64,000 nt of DNA, from NCBI RefSeq assembly GCF_001957125.1, contig NZ_MPHJ01000006.1:186001-250000 (forward strand). Reading direction: 5' to 3'. The position numbers and the translations under genes are program-made. This DNA comes from Shewanella sp. UCD-KL12. Lineage in GTDB: Bacteria; Pseudomonadota; Gammaproteobacteria; Enterobacterales; Shewanellaceae. Under the pieces are notes generated by a model. That model saw nothing but the letters and a program-made list of their open reading frames with translations. It did not search any database and was not told where the DNA came from. Of this stretch, positions 52,604-62,336 are shown piece by piece (position 1 is the first letter of the stretch; every line of letters begins with the position of its first letter).

Positions 52604-52623
52604 CCACCTTCTGAAGTAGGTGG
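52604..52623. repeat. Hairpin repeat shared with 32301-32319
   Basis: CCACCT and AGGTGG form an imperfect hairpin followed by GTTTAGCACTGAAAACAAAA. The same arrangement occurs at 32301-32335 before the dnaJ terminator, and a related perfect hairpin is at 32015-32034. Confidence 0.65.
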
Positions 52624-52641
52624 TTTAGCACTGAAAACAAA

Positions 52642-52673
52642 AAATGCCATTAACGATAAGGTTAATGGCATTT
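52642..52673 (-). terminator. Terminator of frmB
   Basis: AAATGCCATTAAC pairs perfectly with GTTAATGGCATTT around a 6-base loop, followed by TTTTG on the minus strand. Confidence 0.9.
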
Positions 52674-52712
52674 CTCATGTTGGATCTCGCTGCAAGTTGA
52701 CACTATAAACTG

Positions 52713-53570
52713 CTAATCAGTTAGCAAGTGCTCTGCATGGAATCTTAGGTGCTGCTCGATAAAGCTCGCTATAAAGTAATAACTATGGTCATAACCTTCA
52801 TGGCTCTCTAACGTCAACGGATAGTCACTGCTCTTAGCTGCAGCCTGCAATACTTCAGGTTTTAGCTGTTCAACTAAGAAGTTATCAGCTTCACCTTGGC
52901 TGACCAATGCCGGAACCCGTGGCGCCTTTTGTGTGGCGAGTGAGTTACGCATCAATACGCTGGCATCATATTCAGACCAATTTGCCGTATCTCTACCTAG
53001 GTATGCAGTAAACGCTTTTTTACCCCATGGACAATTTATTGGATTACTAATAGGGCTAAATGCAGACACAGATTGATATGCTTCACTATTCCGTAGCGCG
53101 ATAACTAAGGCGCCATGTCCACCCATTGAGTGTCCTGCGATAGCACGCTTGTCTGTGACAGGAAACATAGACTCAACTAACTCAGGCAGCTCTTTAACAA
53201 TGTAATCATACATTTGATAATGCTTATTCCAAGGTGCTTGAGTTGCGTTGAGGTAAAAACCAGCTCCCTGGCCTAAATCATAACCTTCGTCATCAGCGAT
53301 ATCATTGCCCCGTGGGCTAGTGTCAGCTGCAACGATTGCGATTCCTAACTCGGATGCCAATTTTTGTGCACCCGCTTTTTGCATAAAGTTTTCATCACTA
53401 CAAGTTAACCCTGATAGCCAATACAATACAGGCACCTTTTGCCCATTAGATGCTTGAGGAGGCAAGTAAATTGCAAACCTCATCGGGCAATTAAGGACCT
53501 TTGACTGGTGGGTATATTGTTTATGCCAACCACCAAAACTCTTATTGATACTGATATTTTCTACTGTCAT
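52713..53570 (-). CDS. frmB: S-formylglutathione hydrolase
   Basis: 285 residues, alpha/beta-hydrolase of the esterase D family. The nucleophile serine is in AGHSMGGHGAL, the Asp in SQGEADNFL, and the His in EGYDHSYYFI; GLTCSDENFMQKAGAQ is also diagnostic. It hydrolyses the product of FrmA to formate and glutathione. It lies 162 bases downstream of frmA on the same strand, completing the formaldehyde detoxification pathway. Confidence 0.97.
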   Translation of the reverse strand: MTVENISINKSFGGWHKQYTHQSKVLNCPMRFAIYLPPQASNGQKVPVLYWLSGLTCSDENFMQKAGAQKLASELGIAIVAADTSPRGNDIADDEGYDLGQGAGFYLNATQAPWNKHYQMYDYIVKELPELVESMFPVTDKRAIAGHSMGGHGALVIALRNSEAYQSVSAFSPISNPINCPWGKKAFTAYLGRDTANWSEYDASVLMRNSLATQKAPRVPALVSQGEADNFLVEQLKPEVLQAAAKSSDYPLTLESHEGYDHSYYFIASFIEQHLRFHAEHLLTD

Positions 53571-53732
53571 GCGTATTGTCCTTACTCACTACAGCTGCCC
53601 AGCGCAGAGTAAACAAACGAGTTCCCCCGTTAGCTACCTGATATTATTGGACAATATTTGCAATTTAACGATGTCAGTGAGAACCACTGACATCGTCATT
53701 ATTTGAACGATTTAGTTCGCTCAATGACTCAA

Positions 53733-54893
<1,161 letters not shown>

Positions 54894-55058
54894 CTATTAC
54901 TCTTGATTTCATTAACTTGGATACAAGCTCATGGGGAGACTTGTTCCTAAACTATGGGATAAGTATATCCCTCTATATAAAAATGATAATCCCACTTATA
55001 GGTAAATTACTTTTACCCCATGGTAATAATCATCTGATAAAACAAAATTTGAACGTAA

Positions 55059-55325
55059 TTATCTTAACTGGCTGTCTTTACTTCCACGGCGGTTATAACC
55101 CAACTGTCTAGCTTGAAAGCCATCCACCTCCGCTTGACAGGCAACACACAAACGCACGCCAGGTAAAGCATCTCGCCTTGCTTGAGGTATTTCATCCTCA
55201 CACTCTTCACAGTGAGATAAACTTACCCCAGCAGATAACTTGTCTCTCGCTTGTGCGACTGCATCTGCAACGCTTGTGTCAATCTGCTCTTGCACAGCGC
55301 CATCTCTTGACCAACCTCCAGCCAT
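55059..55325 (-). CDS. DksA/TraR-family C4 zinc-finger protein
   Basis: 88 residues. An N-terminal helix (VADAVAQARDKLSAG) is followed by a four-cysteine finger, CEECEDEIPQARRDALPG then CVACQ. Small TraR/YbiI-type proteins of this kind may bind the RNA polymerase secondary channel like DksA. It lacks the long coiled coil of DksA, so it is in the short subgroup. It is 38 bases after the PsiE gene, probably co-transcribed with it. Confidence 0.9.
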   Translation of the reverse strand: MAGGWSRDGAVQEQIDTSVADAVAQARDKLSAGVSLSHCEECEDEIPQARRDALPGVRLCVACQAEVDGFQARQLGYNRRGSKDSQLR

Positions 55326-55363
55326 AACTCTCTCCTCAGCTAGCGCGATTTACTATCACTAAT

Positions 55364-55813
55364 TTAATCATCAGCATTAGCTCTTGATATTTTTGGCTTT
55401 TGTGAGATTAGCCAGTAGGTCACACCGAGGGCAATAATCACAGCGCCTGACGCCCAAACATATTCAGGCTCGACCGTTTTAAAGTCTAAAACAATAATCT
55501 TACGAGATATCGCCATCAATGCCGTAGCAATCACTATCTGAACATGGATTATCTCCTCCTTCAGGTAGATGGTGATATTTTGAAAAATCTCAATCGCGAT
55601 CAGTACAGCTAAAAAGGCACCAAAAAGCGAAAGAATATCACCAGAGCTCAATAGACCATATGGTGGGGTAATGATCTCCTCATAAAGCGTAATGCCGACA
55701 TCTATCACTCCCCATAAAATCACTAAAGTCATGAGTACGGCTAAACCTCTAACCGCATAATGCACCACTTGGCCAAGCTTATTGATGATAGGTTCGTTAT
55801 CAATTTTTTCCAT
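55364..55813 (-). CDS. PsiE-family inner-membrane protein
   Basis: 149 residues with four membrane helices (about 20-42, 55-78, 88-105, 115-135) and the family pattern FLAVLIAIEIFQNITIYLKEE, then AISRKIIVLD. PsiE is a phosphate-starvation-inducible protein of unknown mechanism in E. coli. No Pho box was identified. It diverges from the LysR gene. Confidence 0.88.
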   Translation of the reverse strand: MEKIDNEPIINKLGQVVHYAVRGLAVLMTLVILWGVIDVGITLYEEIITPPYGLLSSGDILSLFGAFLAVLIAIEIFQNITIYLKEEIIHVQIVIATALMAISRKIIVLDFKTVEPEYVWASGAVIIALGVTYWLISQKPKISRANADD

Positions 55814-55993
55814 GTGGCCTCCAAGGCAATACTGAGTTTCTGACGAATATTGTTATGTTCGAGCATCACTGATTCAAATAAGCCTAGTTGAAAGCAAATG
55901 AAAGCGTGCATGAACTGATGAGGTGTATTATATTTCAAACTGAAACAATGATAATCCACCACATTATAAAATCACTTTTACCAGGAGGTAACA

Positions 55994-56860
55994 ATGTTCA
56001 ACTGGGAAGGTGTCAGTGAATTTGTCGCAGTCGCAGAAACAGAAAGCTTCACCAAAGCAGCAAAGCGACTGGGGATCTCGACCGCACAAGTCAGTAGGCA
56101 GGTCAGCAGCTTAGAGACCCGTTTGGCGACTAAGCTATTTCATCGAACAACACGCCGAGTATCTGTCACTGAAGCTGGACAGGTCTACTTTCAACACTGT
56201 CGGCAAGTGCTCGATGGGTTAGATGAAGCAGAGAGAGCAATTACCAATCTACAGGCCACGCCAAGAGGCCGTTTAAAAATAACAGCACCAGTGACATATG
56301 GCGAAAATACCATTGCTCCTTTGATTAATGATTTTGCGGCCAGCTATCCCGATCTTGATATCCAGCTGAATCTAACAAATTTAAAGGTCGATATGATCGA
56401 TGAGGGCTATGACTTAGCAATCCGTCTAGGTCAACTTGAAGACTCCAGCATGATGGCAAAACGTTTAGGTAAAAGAACCCAATTCCTATGCGCAGCGCCG
56501 AGCTACCTAAGCACGTTTGGTAGCCCTCACTCACTTTCTGAGCTTGAGCAGCATAACTGCCTTAACGGCACTCTGGATTATTGGCGGTTTCAAGAAAACG
56601 GCAAGAGTAAAAACGTAAGAGTCAGCGGCAATTTACGCTGTAATAGTGGTAGTGCTTTAGTCGATGCAGCAATCAAAGGTATTGGGCTCATTCAGCTACC
56701 AGATTACTATGTTCAGTCATATATAGATTCAGGAGACTTAGTCTCAATACTTGAACAATACCGTCCAGAGGATGAAGGTATTTGGGCTATCTACCCCCAC
56801 AATAGACACCTTTCCCCTAAGGTACGCATGCTGATTGAGCATATGACACAGAGTCTGTGA
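55994..56860 (+). CDS. LysR-family transcriptional regulator
   Basis: 288 residues. The N-terminal winged helix-turn-helix is FTKAAKRLGISTAQVSRQVSSLE (residues about 18-40). It is followed by KLFHRTTRRVSVTEAG and a periplasmic-binding-like effector domain (RLKITAPVTYGE onward) of the CrgA/AaeR-like class. Strong AGGAGG Shine-Dalgarno. Its target is unknown; PsiE divergently and frmAB nearby are candidates. Confidence 0.93.
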   Translation: MFNWEGVSEFVAVAETESFTKAAKRLGISTAQVSRQVSSLETRLATKLFHRTTRRVSVTEAGQVYFQHCRQVLDGLDEAERAITNLQATPRGRLKITAPVTYGENTIAPLINDFAASYPDLDIQLNLTNLKVDMIDEGYDLAIRLGQLEDSSMMAKRLGKRTQFLCAAPSYLSTFGSPHSLSELEQHNCLNGTLDYWRFQENGKSKNVRVSGNLRCNSGSALVDAAIKGIGLIQLPDYYVQSYIDSGDLVSILEQYRPEDEGIWAIYPHNRHLSPKVRMLIEHMTQSL

Positions 56861-56899
56861 GCATGTGCTTTCTAACTCTTGTCTGCTTAAGCCTGAACG

Positions 56900-56930
56900 A
56901 AAAATGCCTGTCACCTGACAGGCATTTTTT
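56900..56930. terminator. Bidirectional terminator
   Basis: AAAATGCCTGTCA pairs perfectly with TGACAGGCATTTT around CC, with T-rich flanks. It serves the LysR gene (+) and the chemoreceptor (-). Confidence 0.92.
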
Positions 56931-56960
56931 ATCTAGCGACGCATACACGTATATGTAAAA

Positions 56961-58961
56961 TTAAATTTTAAACTGTTGAATATTTTGTGAAAGCGCTTCT
57001 GTAACATGCTGGAACTCTGTGAGGCTGTTTGAAAGAGCCTCACTCGATGCCAATGAGTCGTCAGATAAACCACGTACATTTTCAACATTACAAGCGACCT
57101 CTTCAGCCACTACAGCTTGTTGACCAATCGCTGAGGTGATCTCAATCGTCTGTTGCTGAATCGCCGAAATAGCATCAGTGATACCAGTCAGGGCCGTCTC
57201 GACTTGGGTCGTCAAATCCTGACCAATATTAGCCTGTTCAACCCCCTCCTCCATGACTTGTTCAGCCTGCAGTGCATTTTGTTGTAGTGTCTGAATAATA
57301 TCTTGAATATTAGCTGTGGAGTCCTGAGTTCTAGAGGCTAAGGTTCTCACTTCATCCGCGACTACGGCAAAGCCTCGACCTTGCTCCCCAGCTCGTGCAG
57401 CCTCAATAGCCGCATTAAGCGCCAACAAGTTAGTCTGCTCGGCAATCCCACGAATCACACTCAACACTTCACCAATCTGCTCAGAGCTGGTTCTTAGGTG
57501 CCTAACAACCTTTGCCGCTTCAATAACTTGCGTCGACAGAGACTGCATACCGTTCGTCGCTTTAGCAACGATCGCCATACCCTCTTGTGATTCAGTCTGC
57601 GCTTTTTCTGCAAACTCACTGGCACGCTGTGCACTATTAGCCATCTCTTGTGAGGTATGCGCCATCTCAGTCGCTGCGGTAGCAACACTTGAGATCTCCT
57701 GCTTTTGCTGCGAGACACTGTGCAAAGCTTCATCACAAATAGACACAGCACCACTTACGCCTGAATCAACTCGCTGGGTAAGCTCCCGAGTTTGCTCGAG
57801 CATGCCTTGTACTTTAGCGGCAAATTGATTAAATGCATCGCCAAGCTTACCAAGTTCATCCTCTCTCTCCATATGAATACGCTTAGAGAGATCACTATCG
57901 CCCTGGGCAATATCTTCCATCGCCTCAAGTAGTCGATTAACTTGGCGCCTAAAGGGCAGTAGCATCATCCAAACAGTAGCGCCAACGAGCACCATGATGG
58001 CCATAGCAAGTATCGTCGCGTTCACCATAGCTTCATTAACCGGTGCTTCGATGACCTCTGTTGGTAACATAAAAGCTAAATGCCATTTCTGTTGAGGAAA
58101 CTGACCACCAACACTGACATAGCTGACTCTTTGCAGCTCTCCTTTGAATGTCACCTCTGCAACGCCCTGTCCACTCGCGTTCATTTGGCGAGTAAGTTGT
58201 CCAAAACCTTGAGTATCCTTGAAGTAACTGTCGACCTTACTAGCTTGAGAGCCAGGTTGAAACTCTTCATTAAAACCAGGGAAATAAACCAACTGGCCTG
58301 TTTCAGTGATTAAAAATGCTTGCCCTTGACCTTGGTATTTTATCTGAGCAAGAAGCTCAGTACCGATAGTATCAATTAAGATATCCATACCACCGATCCC
58401 GATAAATTGGCCCTGCTGATTTTTAATCACAGACTTAACGGTGGCAGAAATTGAACCATCATTGGCATCTACGGCAGGATCTGTCACATACATGCCATCT
58501 TTATTGATCCCCTCCTGCCACCAAGGTCGCTTATTGGTGAAATAGTTTTCATCGTTATAACGACCATTTAAATCAAAGTATTCGAAAGTATTTGCAGAGC
58601 CAAAAAAGACTGACTTTATATCAGCGTCGCTATCGGAGAAATGCTTAAAGTACTGAATCACATTTTGGTATTGCGTATCGCTATCTAAATTGCTTAGACG
58701 CGCATCGTACTGAGTAAACCAATCTTGCACTTGTGGGGATGAGAAAACGGCATCAATCACCTTAGCTTTCTCGACAAAGTAGCTAGTCACTTCATTAGAT
58801 TTTAGTTGAACCAAAGCGGAAAGATCGGCATCTATCTGAGTGCGAGTTCGGTCACTTTCAGCGTTAACTAAAAAACCAGAAACAACAGCAAGTAAAACGG
58901 CTAAGGCGCCAACGATAGAAAAAATTAACTGCAAGCTAAGAGAACGTTTTAGCTGCTTCAT
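56961..58961 (-). CDS. Methyl-accepting chemotaxis protein, dCache_1 sensor
   Basis: 666 residues. Helix 1 is at about 10-30, the periplasmic dCache domain at about 35-300, helix 2 at about 312-335, then HAMP and the MCP domain with tip [19 protein letters not shown]. The sensor shows [17 protein letters not shown] and GIGGMDI. This aligns with the Y-R-W-Y-Y-D amino-acid-binding pattern of dCache_1 receptors, with Trp in place of the fourth residue. An amino acid or related ligand is possible. Confidence 0.92.
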   Translation of the reverse strand: MKQLKRSLSLQLIFSIVGALAVLLAVVSGFLVNAESDRTRTQIDADLSALVQLKSNEVTSYFVEKAKVIDAVFSSPQVQDWFTQYDARLSNLDSDTQYQNVIQYFKHFSDSDADIKSVFFGSANTFEYFDLNGRYNDENYFTNKRPWWQEGINKDGMYVTDPAVDANDGSISATVKSVIKNQQGQFIGIGGMDILIDTIGTELLAQIKYQGQGQAFLITETGQLVYFPGFNEEFQPGSQASKVDSYFKDTQGFGQLTRQMNASGQGVAEVTFKGELQRVSYVSVGGQFPQQKWHLAFMLPTEVIEAPVNEAMVNATILAMAIMVLVGATVWMMLLPFRRQVNRLLEAMEDIAQGDSDLSKRIHMEREDELGKLGDAFNQFAAKVQGMLEQTRELTQRVDSGVSGAVSICDEALHSVSQQKQEISSVATAATEMAHTSQEMANSAQRASEFAEKAQTESQEGMAIVAKATNGMQSLSTQVIEAAKVVRHLRTSSEQIGEVLSVIRGIAEQTNLLALNAAIEAARAGEQGRGFAVVADEVRTLASRTQDSTANIQDIIQTLQQNALQAEQVMEEGVEQANIGQDLTTQVETALTGITDAISAIQQQTIEITSAIGQQAVVAEEVACNVENVRGLSDDSLASSEALSNSLTEFQHVTEALSQNIQQFKI

Positions 58962-59105
58962 GAAGGGATCCTTTTACTTATTTTTATTATTAACGGATCA
59001 ATCTATCAGAGATTGACTAGCTGTGAAGCGTTAATGCAATAAAAAAGAGTAAAAAGTGTTTTCATTATGTTGAAATAGTGGGAGTTAATTGAAAAACAAC
59101 AAAGC

Positions 59106-59330
59106 TTAAAAAAGCTCGCTTAGCAGCTTTCTCTCCTCATCAGTTAGCAGAGAGTTTTTCATAGAGATAGACTTACTATTATTCGCAATAACTAGCTGCT
59201 TTTCTAGATAAGCAATCTTAAGCAGTAATACGTTAACGACTACAGGTAAAGCCGCCACAAACTCCGCTGTATCTACCCGCATCGAGTTCGATGCTAACTC
59301 GCCATTACACTTGATACTGGTCATCATCAT
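59106..59330 (-). CDS. Small protein of unknown function
   Basis: 74 residues; no family recognised. It starts with three ATG codons after GGGAG. It contains a hydrophobic/heptad-like helix (VVVNVLLLKIAYLEKQLVIA) and a charged C-terminus (DEERKLLSELF). It lies alone on the minus strand between the chemoreceptor and the bacterioferritin terminator. The Shine-Dalgarno and helix pattern support it modestly. Confidence 0.55.
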   Translation of the reverse strand: MMMTSIKCNGELASNSMRVDTAEFVAALPVVVNVLLLKIAYLEKQLVIANNSKSISMKNSLLTDEERKLLSELF

Positions 59331-59400
59331 ATCTCCCTATTTAAAGTTGATATAATAACCAATTAAACTGAACAAAAGCTGTACAGGTTTTACATGAAAT

Positions 59401-59434
59401 AAAAAAGCGTTTAGCCAGTAATGGCTAAACGCTT
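59401..59434 (-). terminator. Terminator of the bacterioferritin operon
   Basis: AAGCGTTTAGCCA pairs perfectly with TGGCTAAACGCTT, followed by TTTTATTT on the minus strand. Confidence 0.92.
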
Positions 59435-59475
59435 AGTCTGTAAGTATTAGGTGTAAAATACCTAGGGAATAAACT

Positions 59476-59943
59476 TTACATCATTGTCTGCAGATAGTTT
59501 TGCAAGCCAACTCGATCAATCAGTCCCAACTGTTTTTCCATCCAATACATATGATCAGATTCTGTCTCTTCAAGCAATACCACCAAGATCTCTCTTGTCT
59601 GATAGTCCTGCTTCTCTTCACACAGCGCGATGACCTTACGTAAGTTATCAGCAACGTAATATTCATAGTTGAGATCGTTTTGCAGCATCTCTTGAGTGTT
59701 TTTACCAATGTTTAGCTTTTCACGGCTCGCAACATCCGGCGTCCCTTCTAAGAAAAGGATACGTTGCACGAGTTTACCGGCGTGCATTCTTTCATCATCA
59801 GATTCATGTGAAATGCGCTTATGAAGTTCATTTAGCCCCCAGTCTTCATACATTAATCCATGAACAAAGTACTGATCCATTGCTGAGAGTTCGCCAGTCA
59901 GCAAATGGTTAAGTGCATCGATTACTTCTTGATTACCTTTCAT
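59476..59943 (-). CDS. bfr: Bacterioferritin subunit, ferroxidase-complete, heme Met replaced
   Basis: 155 residues of the four-helix Bfr fold. The di-iron ligands appear intact by alignment to E. coli Bfr: Glu18 (GELSAMDQYF), Glu51 and His54 (DERMHA), Glu94, and Glu127/His130 (ETESDH). The heme-ligand position Met52 is Arg, with a Met one residue later. It stores iron as a 24-mer, probably together with the neighbouring subunit, whose gene ends 11 bases upstream. Confidence 0.95.
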   Translation of the reverse strand: MKGNQEVIDALNHLLTGELSAMDQYFVHGLMYEDWGLNELHKRISHESDDERMHAGKLVQRILFLEGTPDVASREKLNIGKNTQEMLQNDLNYEYYVADNLRKVIALCEEKQDYQTREILVVLLEETESDHMYWMEKQLGLIDRVGLQNYLQTMM

Positions 59944-59954
59944 GTTAGCGCCTT

Positions 59955-60425
59955 TTATTTATTAATTTTTGACTGAAGAAAATTCTGAATACCGGTAAGA
60001 CCTATCAACTCTTGCTGTGATTCGAGCCAATCTAGGTGCTCCTCCTCATCATCAAGTAGCCCTTGAAGCAGTTCGCGGCTGACATAGTCACTTTCAGTTT
60101 CACAGACCTCAATAGCAGTACGAAGTATTGCAATTTCAGCTTCAACCATGACTTTGTCACAGCTAAGCATCTCTTCGCTGTGCTCGCCGATACGCAATTT
60201 CTCTAATTGCTGCAGGTTAGGTAAGCCTTCAAGAAACAGCACACGCTCGATCAACTTATCGGCATGTTTCATATCTTGAATCGATTTTTTATATGTCTTG
60301 TGGTTTAACTGCTCAAAGCCCCAATTTTTAAACATGCGAGCATGAAGAAAGTACTGGTTTATCGCAGTTAACTCAAAGGTGAGGATCTTATTTAGCTGAC
60401 TAACAACGTTCGGCTGACCTTTCAT
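59955..60425 (-). CDS. bfr: Bacterioferritin subunit, heme Met kept, ferroxidase site altered
   Basis: 156 residues. MKHADKL keeps the heme-ligand Met52 and His54. The preceding Glu51 is Asp (IQDMKHAD), Glu94 aligns with Val, and Glu47 is Lys; Glu18 and EEEHLDW are kept. The defects are complementary to the downstream subunit, the pattern of two-subunit bacterioferritins. First gene of the pair, preceded by a Fur-like box. Confidence 0.95.
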   Translation of the reverse strand: MKGQPNVVSQLNKILTFELTAINQYFLHARMFKNWGFEQLNHKTYKKSIQDMKHADKLIERVLFLEGLPNLQQLEKLRIGEHSEEMLSCDKVMVEAEIAILRTAIEVCETESDYVSRELLQGLLDDEEEHLDWLESQQELIGLTGIQNFLQSKINK

Positions 60426-60524
60426 CTTACTGTCCCTTAAAAGAAAGTTGATCTATATCAAGTTCTAGAGACTATTACATTTTAATCAGCAATACAAATT
60501 ATCTTTATTTTTCAATATGATAGC

Positions 60525-60549
60525 AATGATAACTATTGTTGTTATCATT
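60525..60549. promoter_or_regulatory. Fur-like box upstream of the bacterioferritin genes
   Basis: AATGATAAC and GTTATCATT are perfect inverted repeats with a 7-base spacer. The core TGATAAC-N7-GTTATCA has the 21-base layout of overlapping Fur heptamers. It lies about 100 bases before the start codon. Confidence 0.75.
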
Positions 60550-60613
60550 TTAGTTTTAATTATATACAGAGGTTAATCCACTCAAAGTCGTGGAAGTCTT
60601 TTAACTAAGTGCG

Positions 60614-61624
60614 CTAAAACAACTCAATATCATCTTGGAATTTCTTTTCGACTAATAGGCCTTGAGCTAAAAGGTCTTCATACACTTCTACTCGATTTCG
60701 ACCTGTCTCTTTAATATGGTAAAGGGTTTGATCGGCTTTAAGCAGCAAGCTACTGGCCTGCTCATCAGAGCTTACCTGCGTAATCCCCATTGATACCGTG
60801 ACTTGGATTTTATTACCATGAAAGCGAGATAACTCACTTTGAAACTGTAGGCATCTTGCTAACATTTCAGTTCGGGTGCAGGGGGCTAAAAGCAAAACAA
60901 ACTCATCGCCTCCAAAGCGGAACATGGCATCATGCTGGCTGAATACGGATTCCATCACCTTAACAAGATCAAGCAAAATCTCATCACCATAAAGGTGCCC
61001 ATAGGTATCATTGATACTTTTAAATTTATCGATATCAAAAATACATAGCCAGTGACACTCAACCAACTCTTCACTCACGCTCGCCAATTGAAAAACATTT
61101 GAATCAGCGAGCTTTAAGCGACGCTCAAACGCCTTTCTATTAAGTAGTCCTGTCAGCTCATCGGTTTCACACTCAATGACAATCGAGAGAAAGTTCTCAT
61201 AGACCTTAGCTAAGCCTTTGAGCAAATTGATGCTCACTTCAGTTAACTGGACTAGCTTGACCCATAGCACCTTAACCACGCACTCATTTAAGGTAATAGG
61301 AATCGCAATTTGAGCAGGTACAGCATCTTTGGAGTAGCAGGTAGACAGAGAGCTAACACATTTTACAAAACACGCTGAGCCTTGCTCTCTATCTGACAGT
61401 TCATCTTTATCAAAACTATGCTGATTCGCTGCAACAGTGAACTCTTTTGGGATCGCAATCTCCTCGAGTTCACGGTTTGCTATTTGAATATCAAATATCT
61501 TTACTGATATCGGGTCAACAAATTGCTCAACCGTAGAGATCAAACTTTTTGTTAGAGATTCCAGTTGCCGCTGCTCTGTTAACTGTACAAGGGAGTCTAA
61601 GATCACTTCGAGTTCTGTTCTCAT
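60614..61624 (-). CDS. Cytoplasmic GGDEF diguanylate cyclase with GAF-like sensor
   Basis: 336 residues, no membrane helix. The N-terminal ~150 residues look like a divergent GAF-type domain and contain several cysteines (SACFVKCVSSLSTCYS). The GGDEF domain starts at DELTGLLNRKAF, with FDIDKFKSINDTYGH and an intact RFGGDEFVLLL. No RxxD inhibitory site precedes the motif. It should make c-di-GMP. It lies next to the bacterioferritins, but no shared regulation is evident. Confidence 0.92.
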   Translation of the reverse strand: MRTELEVILDSLVQLTEQRQLESLTKSLISTVEQFVDPISVKIFDIQIANRELEEIAIPKEFTVAANQHSFDKDELSDREQGSACFVKCVSSLSTCYSKDAVPAQIAIPITLNECVVKVLWVKLVQLTEVSINLLKGLAKVYENFLSIVIECETDELTGLLNRKAFERRLKLADSNVFQLASVSEELVECHWLCIFDIDKFKSINDTYGHLYGDEILLDLVKVMESVFSQHDAMFRFGGDEFVLLLAPCTRTEMLARCLQFQSELSRFHGNKIQVTVSMGITQVSSDEQASSLLLKADQTLYHIKETGRNRVEVYEDLLAQGLLVEKKFQDDIELF

Positions 61625-61668
61625 TGAATATCCATACTCAATTTGAGATGAAGGTAATCGAAGTATAG

Positions 61669-61938
61669 TTATACCAATCGGTATAAGAAAGTGGTCAGTT
61701 CAGAGTTATTTTTGGCAGCTTAATTCAAGGCGAATGAGTGAGGGAATGGTGATCCCTTTCGAGCTTATTCAACACAGAAGTAGGCTGCCAAAAAAACTCC
61801 TAGAAGGCGAGTTTTAGCACTTCTGATGCTGCGTTAACGAGCTTAAACGTAGAATAACTATGTCTCTCACTCGTTGCCTTGTCTCACAAGCGCTAAACTC
61901 TCGCTGAATGGCCACATCTTTATATCGATTGGTATTAA
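61669..61938. mobile_element. MITE-like hairpin element
   Basis: A 270-base non-coding segment bounded by TTATACCAATCGGTATAA and TTATATCGATTGGTATTAA, which are inverted relative to each other. Inside, CAAGGCGAATGAGTGAG on the left is mirrored by CTCACTCGTTGCCTTG on the right, and GAGCTTATT by GTTAACGAGCTT, so most of it can fold into one long hairpin. It has no ORF. This is the architecture of a miniature inverted-repeat element. Confidence 0.75.
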
Positions 61939-61954
61939 AGGAATCTGCAGGTAT

Positions 61955-61985
61955 AAAAAAGGCACTAATAAAATTAGTACCTTTT
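61955..61985 (-). terminator. Terminator of nqrM
   Basis: ACTAAT-AAA-ATTAGT stem extended by GG/CC pairs and followed by a T-run on the minus strand. Confidence 0.75.
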
Positions 61986-62018
61986 CATTTCAAACTTTGG
62001 TTGCCATGCTAGATTGAG

Positions 62019-62243
62019 CTAGATAATGCGGTCCTTGTTGAGCTTCTCACGTCGCTCCTCTTCCGCTGCCATTTTAGCTTTGCGATTATCACATGGATCG
62101 TCACAATCGCAGGCCTTATCGATACCTAAAGCGCCTAATCCACCACAACTTCCTGCAACAGCAGTACGCTTAACTAAGTAGCCAATCGACATTAAAAGAA
62201 AAAATAGCAACAGGACAACGAATGCTGCGATAAATGTACTCAT
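62019..62243 (-). CDS. nqrM: Na+-NQR maturation protein NqrM
   Basis: 74 residues from the second of two adjacent ATGs, placed 6 bases after GGAG. It has one membrane helix (about 3-25), then GSCGGLGALGIDKACDCDDPCD with the clustered cysteines of the DUF539/NqrM family and a charged tail. NqrM is needed for iron insertion into the NqrD/NqrE site of the sodium-pumping NADH:quinone oxidoreductase. It is last in the nqrF-apbE-nqrM order. Confidence 0.95.
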   Translation of the reverse strand: MSTFIAAFVVLLLFFLLMSIGYLVKRTAVAGSCGGLGALGIDKACDCDDPCDNRKAKMAAEEERREKLNKDRII

Positions 62244-62336
62244 CATATACTCCAACGGTGCAGTGAGGTGATTATATCACCTAAACACACAGATTAGTTA
62301 AGGCTATTTAACCTGCTCATACCAACCTATTTAAAA

